Shown here: piece after piece, positions 1-10,186 of the stretch
Position numbering within the stretch: the stretch's first letter is position 1
Layout of the letters: every line of letters starts with the position of its first letter
Assembly (NCBI GenBank): GCA_963556195.1
Contig: OY744525.1
Span: 22,910,218-22,974,217 of the forward strand
From: Sepiola atlantica
Lineage: Eukaryota; Mollusca; Cephalopoda; Sepiida; Sepiolidae
Reading direction: 5' to 3'
Length of the DNA stretch: 64,000 bases
The notes under the pieces: generated by a model
What the model saw: the letters and a program-made list of their open reading frames with translations, nothing else
What the model was told of the DNA's origin: nothing
The model's database searches: none
Program-made: the position numbers and the translations under genes

Positions 1-346
1 TGAGCTTGTAAGGTACCATTTGCAGTCGTTTCCTTAAGACACGCCAGACAGTTGCTGGAGCAAGCTGAAGTTCCCTGCTGGCTCTTCTCACTGATTTACG
101 GGGGCTCCGCTGAAAGGCTGTCCGAACTTGCTCAACTGCATCTTCTGAAGTTGAAGGACGACCTGTTCGCTTACTTGGGCACAAACACCCATCTTTCACA
201 AATTTAGCATGCCATCTGACAATGGATTTCCTTTCAGGGGCTTCTTTTTTAAATTTCCTGTGAAATGCACGCTGAACACATGTCCACGATTCAGTCTTTG
301 CAAATTGGAGGACGCAAAATGCCTTGTCTTGTTTAGAGAACGCCAT
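1..346 (-). CDS. mariner/Tc1-like transposase, N-terminal part (runs off window)
   Basis: An open minus-strand frame starts at the ATG complementary to 344-346 (MAFSKQDKAFC...) and stays open for 115 codons to the window edge. It begins with a helix-turn-helix region (FAKTESWTCVQRAFHRKFKK), followed by RWHAKFVKDGC, a GRPSTSE linker and a second HTH (SPRKSVRRASRELQLAPATV, then WRVLRKRL). This two-HTH layout and the wording of the motifs are those of DNA-binding domains in mariner/Tc1-superfamily transposases common in invertebrates. The catalytic domain would lie outside the window. No stop or frameshift is seen in the visible part, so this copy is younger than most elements here. A likely element end lies at about 500. 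C-terminal fragments of what looks like the same family occur near 47.4 and 61.7 kb. Confidence 0.75.
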   Translation of the reverse strand, partial: MAFSKQDKAFCVLQFAKTESWTCVQRAFHRKFKKEAPERKSIVRWHAKFVKDGCLCPSKRTGRPSTSEDAVEQVRTAFQRSPRKSVRRASRELQLAPATVWRVLRKRLQMVPYKL

Positions 347-500
347 TACTGCACCTGGAAAGATAACACGAAAATCATTAGTATGACCAAAAACTTGATT
401 AAGCAAGCTTTAAAATGGCACCAGTTTCATTTTTCTACCTGGAATAGTTCATGAGATATACGCATTTGTAATGTTCCCAAGACTTTTGAAACACCCTGTA
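347..500 (-). mobile_element. 5' flank and terminus of the mariner/Tc1-like element
   Basis: Read on the minus strand, the stretch starts at 500 with TACAGGGTGTTTCAAAAGTC and runs about 150 bases to the transposase start. A terminus of the CAGGGTGTTTCAAAAGT type directly upstream of the ORF is typical of the family. The other terminus is off the window, so the inverted repeat cannot be confirmed. The TA at the outer edge merges into the TA-rich array that follows. Confidence 0.5.
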
Positions 501-758
501 TATATCTATATATGTATAGATATCTATGTATATATATATGTATAGATATCTATGTATATATATATATATAGATATATATGTATAGATATCTATGTATATA
601 TATATATATATATATATCTATGTATATATATATATATATCTATATATAGAGAGATATCTATGTATATATATATATATATATAGAGATATCTATGTATATA
701 TATATATAGAGAGAGAGATATCTATGTATATATATATATATATAGAGAGAGAGAGATA

Positions 759-796
<38 letters not shown>

Positions 797-943
797 TATC
801 TATGTATATATATATATATATAGATATCTATGTATATATATATATATATAGATATCTATATATAGATATATATATATATAGATATCTATATATAGATATA
901 TATATATATAGATATCTATGTATATATATATATATATATATAA
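495..943. repeat. (TA)n / TATAGATATCTA complex microsatellite
   Basis: About 450 bases of TA runs are interrupted by repeated GATATCTATG and GAGAGAGATATC blocks. Units are imperfect, so this is a higher-order array and not a simple dinucleotide. Open frames across it (runs of Y-I) are artefacts of the repeat. Confidence 0.95.
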
Positions 944-989
944 TCCCCCTCTATCTCTCTAACTATGGGTTAAATAATATTATTACTAC

Positions 990-1120
990 TGATGATATTC
1001 TCTTTTATTTATAATGAACTATTCTAATCTTTTTATTCTTTCCTTTATTGATTAACTTCGGCTGTAAACAGAGAAATAGAGTGAGTGATGGAAGCGAGAG
1101 TGATAGATGCGATATAAAAT
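990..1120. repeat. dispersed repeat family A, first block
   Basis: The block with TTTATAATGAACTATTC, TTCTTTCCTTTATTGATTA and AAACAGAGA recurs almost word for word at 11225-11310. It is followed here, as at 7850, by GGAAGCGAGAGTGATAG. These are parts of one AT-rich dispersed element. Function and class are unknown. Confidence 0.6.
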
Positions 1121-1260
1121 AAGATCAGCGGGGGGTCGGACAACACAATGATTGAGGGTGAGGATGATATATAATAATCCAGGTAAAACATCCACAGGGT
1201 AATAATCCAAAGAATTCCAACCGGGTTTTATAAAGTGCTCAATATCAAATAGAGCTTTTA

Positions 1261-1512
1261 TATATGATTATTTTTATTTACACAGACATGTATAAAATCT
1301 GCGACACTGGCATGTCGATGTTATCGATCAACAGTTATTATAAACTGAGATCTCATCAGGCAGAGTTAGAATCCGATCTTTCCAAATATGATCTAAGGCT
1401 AAGATCGGATTCTAACTCTGCCTGATGAGATCTCAGTTTATAATAACTGTTGATCGATAACATCGACATGTCAGTGTCGCAGATTTTGTACATGTCTGTG
1501 TAAATAAAAATA

Positions 1513-1520
<8 letters not shown>
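1261..1520. repeat. 260-bp palindrome, 120-bp arms carrying hammerhead-like cores
   Basis: Arms 1261-1380 and 1401-1520 are inverted copies with only a few mismatches, separated by 20 bases. The right arm (plus) and left arm (minus) each contain CTGATGA followed by a long hairpin, then GATAAC, then GTGTCGCAGA. Read as a type I hammerhead, the right arm gives stem I (1417-1421 with 1479-1483, 5 bp), core CTGATGA (1422-1428), stem II (1429-1432 with 1452-1455, continuing 1434-1438 with 1445-1449), and a GUC cleavage triplet at 1476-1478. The expected GAAA is GAUAA, a one-base insertion. The right end abuts a (TA)n tract. Confidence 0.85.

Positions 1521-1552
<32 letters not shown>
1517..1552. 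repeat. (TA)n microsatellite
   Basis: Uninterrupted TA dinucleotides directly follow the palindrome. Confidence 0.95.
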
Positions 1553-1554
<2 letters not shown>

Positions 1555-1740
1555 TGTTAAAGTGAATAATTTTGGTAAGAAATCTGAGTAAGAGAGCTCA
1601 ATGTAGAAAACAGAGCAAGAATAAAATATAGAAAGAAAAAAAATTCACATACACATTGCAACTGTCGGCACTATAATTTATGTCGACCTCCTGGCCTCTT
1701 CAGAATGCTAACGGGACAGCTACATATTGGAAATGAAATA
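1553..1740 (-). repeat. small element remnant with decayed hammerhead-like core
   Basis: On the minus strand, CTGAAGA (complement of 1697-1703) is followed by GGCC, a four-base loop and GGTC, which can pair as a short stem II. The bases after it read GACAT where GAAAC is expected. The arrangement fits a mutated hammerhead-type core like others in this window. Activity is unlikely. Confidence 0.4.
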
Positions 1741-1764
1741 TATATATATATATGTGTGTGTAAG

Positions 1765-2030
1765 AGATGAGTGATGTGATGAGTAAATTGCAAATTACGG
1801 CTAATTAGAACAATTAATGTGGATGTTTTTCAAACATAAGTCAATCCCAATAACAAGTAATATTTCAACATGTATTTTGTGTGATTAAAATATATTGGAA
1901 AAAAAACCATAGAGAAACAAATGTTGATTAATTCAACTTTAATATAATATTAAATAGACTACGCCTACCCCATTGTCATCGTTAGATTTAGTATTATTAG
2001 ACTGGATTAGTGAACCATCCGTAATTATAA
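1765..2030. repeat. dispersed repeat family A, second block
   Basis: The block GAGATGAGTGA..., TTGCAAATTACGGCTAATTA, CAACATGTATTTTGTGTGAT and AGAAACAAA...TTGATT recurs at 7918-8105 and 11763-11930 (same strand) and inverted at about 9575-9790 and 59365-59440. It is an old interspersed repeat of unknown class. Confidence 0.7.
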
Positions 2031-2051
2031 AAGTCTGATTTTTATAAATAA

Positions 2052-2773
2052 ACTAGCATAGCTACCCGGTGTTGCCCAGGTTAGAGTGTGGGATAGCATC
2101 ATATGAAACATCATGGTAGGGAGAGTTTACTTTAACAGCAAACTTGATGCTGTCAGCTAGATATCTTACTTACCGAGCTATTCAGATATATGTTAATACT
2201 CTTGAACTAACGCTAATAAATAGATTAATTTTATTGTGTAAAATGTTTGAAAATTGTCATTAGCTTCTTTAAAGGGCAGACAGAGACGCAAATTGTGCAT
2301 GTAAATACAATTATATTGAAAGTACACTTCCTAGTATGTCTTCGTTTTTAGGGACAGGCATGCATAGACAGAGAGGTGTTCTTCTTGATTATATATATAT
2401 ATATATTTCATTTGAATCAAAGGGAAAACAGTTTTCAGTGGAGAGGTTGTGCCCCCGGGGACCATCTTAATATTATCAAAATTTGTTGAAATTTTGAGAA
2501 TAGACGTCATTTTTGGTTATTTACCTATAGTCTAAATTTCATTTGAATCAAAGGGAAAACAGTTTTCAGTTGGGGGTGTTGTGCCTCCTGGGCACCTCCA
2601 GCGTTGAAGTGATATATTTCTTATCTAGCCCATGACCTTCATTGAGAGGTCAGTAGTTCACATGCCAATTTACAAGCAATTCTGTCCAGTGGTTTAGGTG
2701 AGCATAAGACACAAAGATCAGGCGGACGGACACACACACACACACACACAGTTACTATTTTATATATATAGAA
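2052..2773 (+). repeat. ACTAGC...CCCGGNGTTGCCC dispersed element
   Basis: It starts ACTAGCATAGCTACCCGG and ends after a (CA)n tract near TATATATAGAAG. Its start sequence recurs at 3449, 15063, 38590 and 53045, and inverted at about 50810-50850. Within the copy a block of about 70 bases (CATTTGAATCAAAGGGAAAAC) is duplicated at 2407 and 2537. It is non-coding as far as can be seen. The ACTAGC end preceded by a GC-rich palindrome could be a Helitron-like 3' end read in reverse, but a LINE-derived family is equally possible. Confidence 0.6.
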
Positions 2774-3448
2774 GATGATTATAGGGATTGTAATTAGACC
2801 GAGCAAGTGTTCAGGAGAGATGGAGGAAAATGGCAGCTTATAAAAGTCTGATTTTATACAAAAATTAAAAGCTTGTAACTAGCAATTTAGAATCATGAAG
2901 TTTTACTGAACTTAGAAGGAAATAAACGGAATTACCTCCCCTGTATTGATGACATCAAGCAATTTACATTAAAGAAAAAAAAGAATATTTCTTTCTCTTT
3001 CTCTTCCTTTTTTTCTTTTTTCTTTTTCATTTCTTTTTTTCTTTTTTTCTTTTTTTTCTTTTTCGTGTTTTTTCCCCCTTTTAATTTTTTAAAATGTATT
3101 CTTTATTTAAAACGAAATACACTTGTGAAAATAACTGCAACTTATTTGAAAACAAAATTAATTTAATAAATATTGACTTGCAAGAATAATTTCATTAAGC
3201 AAATAATTCTATTACGGTATTGGTTTTTTATTTTATTTTCTTATTTTTTGAAAGTCAGCTTTGACTGCTGTAAAGTATTTTATCCGTTCATCTCTCGGAC
3301 TGACTCAGTACGATTCGTAGATAAAAAAAATACACAACTTTTTATTGAATTATTCTGTGAACGTTTGGGTTCTACCATTAAGTTGTCAGTGTCAATTCAG
3401 TACTTTTTTTTCTTGCGTATGTGTATCCTACAAGCGTTTATTTATATG
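2774..3448. other. no gene seen; polypyrimidine tract
   Basis: It holds AT-rich sequence, a CT/T-rich tract at about 2985-3090, and a motif GTGTTCAGGAGAGATGGA at 2808 that recurs inverted near 4880, 5940 and 6560. No coding signal was recognised. Confidence 0.6.
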
Positions 3449-3500
3449 AAACTAGCACGACCATTGTCCCGGCGTTGCCCGGAGGAAATATAAAAGAATA
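3449..3500 (+). repeat. truncated ACTAGC-family start
   Basis: ACTAGCACGACCATTGTCCC followed by GGCGTTGCCCGG matches the start of the element at 2052. The rest is not alignable by eye. Confidence 0.55.
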
Positions 3501-3874
3501 ATTCAACTAAAAAAATATAAAAGAATGATTCAACTTAAATAAAAAAAATATTAGAGTATCAAGTCTGAAAAAGGAAAATCAGAAAATAAACCATTTCACT
3601 GTAAGTAATTTAGGTGATTAAAATAGGATTTAGCCATGTTTTTATATGAAGATAAAAAATAATTGTAAAACATTTTTTTTGTAAATAAGTAAAAGCAAGT
3701 TATGAAAGGTTGAAGCGGGGGTTAGGTTCCCTTCTGTAAAGTTTTGAATAGTAGAACCCTCCCACTAGCATATTAAAATAAATATTGTTAAATAAGTATT
3801 TATTGTTTTTAATCAAATAAAATAGCACAAATAATAAGCAAATATCAATCCTCATTTTAAAAATGGTGTATGAT

Positions 3875-4215
3875 CCCATTTTATTACTATTACTACTAAT
3901 AATTACTATTATTACTATTTTATATAATTACTATTCTATATTGAACTAAAATGAAAAAGTTCTATTATGAAAAAAAAAGTTCTATGAAAAATTCTTTTTC
4001 TTAAAATATAATCTTTTTATATAATCTTTTTCTATATTTGAATTTTATTCTAATTTCTATAATTTTCTATATTGAACTAAAATGAAAAAGTTCTATTATG
4101 AAAAAAAAGTTCTATGAAAAATTATTTTTCTTAAAATATAATCTTTTTCTTAAAATATTCTTTTATGAAAAAGTTCTATTATTAACTAAAATAATTCCTA
4201 TTTTATTACTATTAC
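3875..4215. repeat. local duplication in AT-rich DNA
   Basis: A block of about 80 bases (GAACTAAAATGAAAAAGTTC onward) at about 3943 is repeated at 4072. Both copies are flanked by TTTTATTACTATTACTAC at 3878 and 4200. This is a tandem segmental repeat in non-coding DNA. Confidence 0.7.
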
Positions 4216-4893
4216 TACTAATAATAATAACCAAAGCACACAAATAAAAGTAAATGTGACAAAGAAATATTCGTAAAGCTTACCACACCGTAAACAGATG
4301 TCTTGTTAAATAAAAAAAACAACAACTAAGTAATTAAATAAAGAAAAATAAGAATTGAGTTTAGAAAAGGTCTTAGCAGACATTTTTTTTGTTTTGAATG
4401 GCATGCGAATGTTAACTGTTCAAAACGAATTACGAAACCACTATTCTTATATTCCATAAAATTGGGAGCAGTCATTATTTCGATTGAAAATGTACAGTAG
4501 ATAACAGAGAAGAATACTATTGTGAAAAATGAATATTAATGTCATTATTATTCCATGAAAAAATTAGACAGGTAGCAGTTAAAGTAGATAATTAGTAGCA
4601 ACTAAAAATGTCAGTCACCTTCTTTTTGGGATGCTTATTTGGGAGAAGCAGGTAATCCGGATGAAAAGGAATAAATATTGAAAGAAGATCAAATCAATGC
4701 ATCATTTCTGGAAACACGCATGAGGGCTTAGCTTAATTAGATGGCATAACAGAATAGCATATGAAAGTTTTGGCTATTAATCTATGAACGTAGACGGGAA
4801 ACATCGACTTTACTTTATTATATAGAAAATCACATTTTTATAACTATGGATATACCAAATGACATATAATTTTACATCTCTCCTGAACACTCT
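4216..4893. other. no gene seen
   Basis: AT-rich sequence with no coding signal or recognisable repeat until CATCTCTCCTGAACACT at about 4877, the inverse of the motif at 2808. Confidence 0.55.
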
Positions 4894-5345
4894 CGGCCTT
4901 TTGGTATAGATCAAAGTGTAGTATCTGTTCCCATGGATACTGCACCCCATAGACTGGTATTGTCTTGACCTCTGGGGCTTGATTTACGCCGGTCTATGGG
5001 TCTGTCCTGTGCAGTTCTAGGGGGTCCACCCTCCCAGACTTTGTCTCCCTTCTTTGGGGAGGAGTAAGTTTATCGCTTACTGTCTGAGGCGCCCCTTACC
5101 GGGGAATGCCGACGGGACTGCCCAGGAAATTTTAAACCCCCACTTTCCCGACCCGACCTGTGTAGTTCTAGGGGGTCCACCCTCCCAGGCTTTGTCTCCC
5201 TTCTTTGGGGAGGAGTAAGTTTATCGTTTACTGCCTGAGGCGCCCCTACCGGGGAATGCCGACGGGGCTGCCTAGGCAATTTTTAATAGCCAGAGTGCTC
5301 ACCTTCTCGGGCGCTGGTTTATCAAATCCTACTTTCCCGACCTTG
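4894..5345 (+). mobile_element. U2-snRNA-headed SINE with internal duplication
   Basis: It begins with a U2 5' end (TCGGCCTTTTGG, then ATCAAAGTGTAGTATCTGTT), including the GUAGUA branch-site-recognition segment. A non-U2 body follows (CTGCACCCCATAGACTGG, CTTTGGGGAGGAGTAAGTTT, GGCGCCCC, GGGGAATGCCGACGGG). The body from TGTGCAGTTCTAGG to ATGCCGACGGG is present twice (about 5017 and 5159), so one internal duplication has occurred. SINEs built from snRNA heads are a known class. This family has about ten copies or fragments in the window. Confidence 0.85.
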
Positions 5346-5940
5346 TGTCACATCTTAGCGCTGTGGGAGGTAGATAAATAATGATCTCTACAAACATTTC
5401 CTTTTACTAATGGATCACCACTTATCAAGACCAAAAGCCATTTGAGGATAAGAGTTAATGCAATGCAATTATTGTCAGTTGAGAGATGAAGAACCTTATG
5501 AGAGGATTGAGAATGATTGATGAAGTGGACCAAGTTGGAATACTTTAAGAGAAGGTTCATAACAGGAATCTGTTGAAATTGAATTTGAAGATGACCATGT
5601 TATAATCTGAAGGGAAGCAGTCCTGTGGTAGTGTGTTACACAGACGGAAACCCCTGTGAAGAAACTCTGTTTGTGAAAATTCCACCTGACATTAGGCACA
5701 TGGAAAAAGAAAGGAAAACGTTTTTTCATTTTAATAGTAAAACGTGTTCTGTCTGTGAATGTCTTACAAGGAGGAACCAGAGATTGGAGCTCGGTCGAGC
5801 GCCTTCCATGGAAATAAAAATTGAGTTGACAAACGAACAACGTCTTTTCTGTGAGAAAGGGGTTGTAAGGAACAAAAGAGGTTATCCCCCATTCGAATGT
5901 TATACTTATAGGAAGCCTAAAAAGTCTATAATTTTTTTCC
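5346..5940 (-). pseudogene. LINE ORF C-terminus and 3' end (degenerate)
   Basis: On the minus strand, frames changing near 5640 give FHKQSFF, then RLCNTLPQDCFPSDYNMVIF and FKFNFNRFLL followed by a stop. That is the SFFPR..RLWNSLP..CFP...FK..VNRxL signature found at the end of the reverse transcriptase polypeptide of many non-LTR retrotransposons. Upstream residues continue the domain but are broken by stops and frameshifts. The 3' part (5346-5560) matches 60580-60700, so both derive from one family. It is dead on arrival: 5'-truncated and without RT catalytic motifs. Confidence 0.65.
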
Positions 5941-6315
5941 ATCTCTCCCGAACCCTTGCCCAGTCTAATAATAATTATAAAAAAACAGTAATGACAATGG
6001 AGGTAGAATATAAGCTATGAATTTAAATAAGCAATACTAGACAGGAGTCCATGAATGCATTAGACATTTAGAAAAAAAAAAAAAACAGAAAAAAAAAGTG
6101 TCAAGAAGCTAGCAGAAGAAGGAATAAAGAAACTAAAACATTTGAAAAAAAAACAAATGAACAAGACTAAGATATGACATTGAGCATATACGTACATGAC
6201 ATTTTCACTGCTGGTTTAGATATTATTAAACTGGACTAGTGTTCAGGAGAGGTGGAGAAACATACATTATTATAGAGCCTTCTGTAAATAGCCCAATCTA
6301 ACACAGTGTGTAAAT
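5925..6315. repeat. copies of the CATCTCTCC(C/T)GAAC motif and poly-A-rich spacer
   Basis: CATCTCTCCCGAACCCTTGC and AGTCTAATAATAAT at 5940 recur inverted at about 6220-6262 (TATTATTAAACTGGACTAG then TGTTCAGGAGAGGTGGAG), and again at 6558-6595. This suggests an inverted-repeat element, boundaries unresolved. Confidence 0.45.
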
Positions 6316-6435
6316 GAAAGTACAGAATAGTTAACAAAGTCTCCTCATGTTAAGAATGGGTTTCTAAATAATAATGTTATTCTTTAGAAACCCATTTTTA
6401 ACATGAGGAGGGGGTGTTAACTATTCTGTACCTTC
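6316..6435. repeat. 120-bp foldback
   Basis: Arms 6316-6368 and 6383-6435 are inverted copies (AAGTACAGAATAGTTAAC against GTTAACTATTCTGTACCTT) with a few mismatches and a 14-base spacer. No hammerhead core is present. It could be a MITE or an inverted duplication. Confidence 0.8.
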
Positions 6436-6559
6436 ACCCACCATGTGTCTATAGCTTAGGTTGTCACACAAAGATGGTAACTATTAAAATATACCGCCTC
6501 TCTCTCCTCCATATTCGTCTTTTAATTATGAATGATCCAAATGACATCTACATTTTGTC

Positions 6560-6665
6560 CATCTCTCCTAAACAATATGCCAGTCTAATAATAATAACCC
6601 TCCGTATGTGCCAGGGATAATAAATTGTTGATAATATTCGGTTTAACGTCTGTTTCACATGTTGT
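6560..6665 (-). repeat. LINE-like 3' tail fragment
   Basis: Minus strand: CATGTGAAACAGACGTTAAA, CCGAATATTATC, then further ATTATCAACAA. The same tail (GGACGTTAAACCGAATATGA) ends the LINE fragment at 9500 on the plus strand, so this is probably its isolated 3' end. Confidence 0.45.
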
Positions 6666-6839
6666 TTTTATGATTAAAAAAAGTCAGAGTTATTCAAATT
6701 TAATTAAATTTTCAGCAGTTTTTCAGTAAATTACATATTTTATAAGCTACTAGAAGGAAAATGAATTCCCCGAACAGAACAGTTTTGTACCACTTTTATG
6801 TCCTCTTTTTAAGATTAATATCAAGATATAATGCTACTA

Positions 6840-7336
6840 AAACTTATGTCTAGAATCCTTATTCCGATTTTGATAAAAATCAATCACATGATTTTGTTTC
6901 TAGAAAATGTCTAAAATTTAGGGCTTAAAAAGAAATTGGAATTCAGAGAATCTTGCTTAATTGGTGTTAATGAATCAAATTCCATGCACATCTGAAATAT
7001 TTTAATTTTCAAATGAGAGGCTGTGTCCATATTATGCCCCATAAAAATCCTTTAAAAGAAACGGAAATTTGGAGAATATTAATTGATGTGTAATACCTAT
7101 TGTTAAAATTTCACAAAAATCGGAGTTATCTGAATTCTCACAAAGGGATTACACCCTCTTTTTATCCCCTTTTCATAGAACTAAATCAAACTAAATATAG
7201 CCCACATTACCGAAAATTACGCCTACCAGATGTGTTCCAAAATTCATAATTATAGGTGAATTAGTTTAGGAGTAAATCCTGTACATAGAAATGTATAAAC
7301 ATATACCTAATTTTATATAAATAGAGATTATGATTT
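6840..7336 (+). repeat. dispersed element C, unexpanded copy
   Basis: It matches 25920-27035 along its length: TCTTGCTTAATTGGTGTTAA, GCACATCTGAAATATTT, ACCTATTGTTAAAATTTCAC, AAATATAGCCCACATTACC, then ...GTATAAACATATACC. At 7074-7100 it has a single AATATTAATTGATGTGTAAT unit where the paralogue carries about 700 bases of minisatellite. Non-coding. Confidence 0.75.
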
Positions 7337-7800
7337 TCTAAAGTGGTGGTTTGACGAGATTTAAGTTTCGCTCACATAAACGCACATTAATATTTTGCTA
7401 CTGATAAGAACGACTCTTATAGACTACACATTTTAATTGGAGGGGCAAAGTGAACTGCTGAAATATATTATGTTTTATTGCGGTGGGATCAAATTTGTTA
7501 AAAAATAAAAGATATTTGACATCGTCATTCTATATAACTTTGTAAATTTGAAATTTCAAGGGAGGTAACTGCTATCGGCTTTAATATCTTGATTTTTTTT
7601 GTGGGTGTGCAGTTTTGAGTGCCTTCGGTTTGGGATTTACCTCGTTGTCGATAATTCATGAAATGAAGTGTTTTATTTCATTCATTTATAAATGTATATT
7701 TTTGGTGTAAGAAAAATTATTATTATCCACCCAAATATTATCAAAGGTAAAATTGGAAATTAGAAAAACTATTTCCAAAATATTAGAAATAATGTGAACT
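7337..7800. other. no gene seen
   Basis: AT-rich sequence without a coding signal, tandem repeat or RNA motif that I can support. Confidence 0.5.
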
Positions 7801-7809
7801 TTTGGGTCT

Positions 7810-8110
7810 CGGTTTCGATTGTTTGAATCAGTGAAAATAAAAGAAACAGTGAGTTACGGAAGCGAGAGTGATAGCATATAAAATATGAGAGAGAGTGATA
7901 GATAGAAACTAAATAAGAGATGGGTCACTTGGTGAGTTAATTGCAAATTACGGCTAATTAGAACAATTAAAATGGAAGTTTTTTTCAAACATAACTGAAT
8001 CCAAAAACTGGGGAATATTTTAACATGTATTTTGTTTGATTTAAATTAATAGGAAAAAAAGGCTTAAAGAAACAAACGTTGATTTACTCAATTTTAGTGT
8101 AATAATAGAT
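7810..8110. repeat. dispersed repeat family A copy
   Basis: It contains TTGTTTGAATCAGTGAAAAT, GGAAGCGAGAGTGATAG and then the TTGCAAATTACGGCTAATTA block, in the same order as around 1080-1900 and 11070-11930. Confidence 0.7.
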
Positions 8111-8970
8111 ACCCGACCTCCAAAATGTTTCGCCAAAATGTTTCTTATTTAATTTTTTTTTTTAATCTTCAGATTCCTATAATCAAATTTTCAGATTATA
8201 AATTAAAAAAAAACTTGTTCAATTTCTTTCACAGTTACATTTTAGACCTCTTTCGATTATTATATCGATTGAATACCAAAGTATCAGATTATAAATAAGT
8301 GTTGAATTGTCAAACTCTTCAATTTTAAAGAGGGGGTCCAGTTTGCTATGTAAGTTTATGTAAGTTTATCCTCGTGCTCGAAATTTCGAAAAGATGCGCG
8401 TAAACGTGATTATTTGAGCTAAAGACCAGTCAGCAAATAAAGTAGGGGGACCATTTTACGTTAAACTTGCAAAGAAAATTGAACACACAACTAAAAATTG
8501 AACAAGTGATTTGTAAAATAAAATTGTTTTAGATGATCAGAAAATGTAGTGCTTCGATAATAATCAGAAATTTATTTTTATAAAAATAAAATAGCAAATA
8601 TTTTACGAGATGAAGTGTTGCGTATGTCCACCAAATTTAGATTTGAAATTTTCAGTGGGTATTTAAATTAAATCCACCAGAACGCATTTCGATTTCTAAC
8701 AATTTGTTTCAAAATCCGATAAAATTAAAAAAAAATTATTATTAAAAAAAAATAAAATGAAAAGCAAAACAAAAGTAAGTTAACTAATAGAGTAGAAAGT
8801 GACTAACTTGGGTTTACTTTCAACAGCCTCGTAACTCTTGCTTCCCTTATTTTGTCTTTTAGTCCTCACATTCCATGATGATGTTTCTGACAAAGGAGAA
8901 AGAATTGCTGTTTTATGGGTCGGAATCTATCCGTCTAACACTTATCGTTGGCTAGTTTTTGACCATAAAG
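8111..8970. other. no gene seen
   Basis: AT-rich, poly-T/poly-A-studded sequence. A short frame at 8838-9035 is not supported by any recognised domain, and its end overlaps a LINE tail. Confidence 0.5.
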
Positions 8971-8974
8971 TTTT

Positions 8975-9056
8975 TGTTTTTTTTAGCTCCTTACATCGAG
9001 TGGCTTCATACCTTGTCTGCAGCGATTTCCATTAAAAAAAAAAAATGGAAAAAAAA
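8975..9056 (+). repeat. isolated LINE 3' UTR and poly(A)
   Basis: TAGCTCCTTACATCGAGTGG, CTTCATACCTTGTCTG and CAGCGATTTCCATT followed by A-runs match the 3' ends at 39543-39600 and 32593-32650. There they follow, or lie near, LINE C-terminal coding sequence. Confidence 0.65.
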
Positions 9057-9209
9057 AAAGAAGTCTTGGCAATTACCATTTTCTTTAAACTACAAATCAG
9101 CTGATTGTACAGAATAACATCTTTATAATGCTGAAAACCTACATGACTCGGATTTTGTTTTTAAATCCACGATACATCAACATCTGCTTCGTTTAACTAG
9201 AAGAAAAAA

Positions 9210-9530
9210 AATCGCATTCAGAGGAAGATTAAATCTGGACAGTATAGGAAGATGTGTGCAGAACAGGAGACTTCGTTAGTTTGGTCACAATGAAAAAATG
9301 GATGAGAGTTCTTCGGTTAATAGATGTATGAACAGTTGAGGTAGCAAGATCAGTTGGTAGAGGAAGGCCAAGGAAAACATGAAGAAGTGATAAGGATGGA
9401 TTTGAGAGAAGGATAAATAAAGACCTGACCAGAGATAGGTTAGTTTGGAAGTCAATTTCTGAAAGGTGTCCAACACATGGTAGCATATAAAACGGACGTT
9501 AAACCGAATATGATTATGATAATGATTCAT
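9210..9530 (+). pseudogene. LINE RT C-terminal fragment with (GATTATGATAAT) tail
   Basis: Frames interrupted by stops read CxQNRRLRxFGHNEKMDE, VNRCMNS and EVARSVGRGRPRKT, followed by DLTRDRLVWKSISERC. This RLRWFGHVERM...GRGRPRKTW series is the usual extreme C-terminus of several non-LTR retrotransposon polyproteins. It ends with GGACGTTAAACCGAATATGA and an ATTATGATAATGATT tail. A second copy lies at 30940-31205 on the other strand. 5'-truncated and inactive. Confidence 0.65.
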
Positions 9531-9574
9531 TTTAAAGAAAAATGTTAATTTAGTATACTGAAGTCATCAACTTT

Positions 9575-9790
9575 TCGTTTCCCTATATACTTTAATAACA
9601 TAAAATACATGTTAAAATATACCTTAGTTCTGGGATTGAGTTATGTTTGAAAAGAATTCTGTTTTAATTGTTCTAATTAGTCGCAATTTATAATTAACTG
9701 AACAAGTCGGCCATCTCTCTTAGCTATCTATATACTTCTCTTGCACCCTCTCACTTTATGTTGATTCATTCTCTTTACAATAGTTCTTAA
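9575..9790 (-). repeat. dispersed repeat family A, inverted copy
   Basis: Reads as the reverse complement of the 11765-11930 block: AAAATACATGTTAAAATATA, ATTGAGTTATGTTTGAAAA, TTAATTGTTCTAATTAGTCG. Confidence 0.65.
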
Positions 9791-10185
9791 TGTCTCTGAA
9801 CATTTAAAGAAAAAGTGACTCTCTTTCTTTAACGTTGACATCTAATTTATATATACGTGTCTGTACACACCATAAACACATATGTAAATTAGATGGTAAA
9901 ATAATAAATCTCTTTGCTTATCATTTTTAGTTCTGCAAGAAGAATGTCTTAAAAGATTTGTTACAGTTTAGGAATTTTCGAATGATATCAAGGTAAAATA
10001 AATGCTGGTTGTGATTGTGACCCAGCGGGTCATGGGTGCGTCTAGTAAATACATAAACATTACACGCTAAAAATTACATATGAAAATGAATTAAATCAAT
10101 AACTAACTAAATGAATGAATAACAAACATAAATTTGTTTGAAATTCCGATTACAAATAAACCAATTACTACTATAAGAAATGGCT
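9791..10185. other. no gene seen
   Basis: AT-rich sequence with no supported feature. GATTGTGACCCAGCGGGTCATGG at 10013 is a short GC-rich island with a perfect 7-bp inverted repeat (TGACCCA/TGGGTCA-like), too small to call. Confidence 0.5.
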
Positions 10186-10186
10186 G

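Noticed and set aside
592..1014. Tyr-Ile-rich frames
   Set aside because: Translation of TA microsatellite.
5625..6020. 131-codon plus frame as host gene
   Set aside because: It is antisense to a LINE C-terminus that has a recognisable signature on minus.
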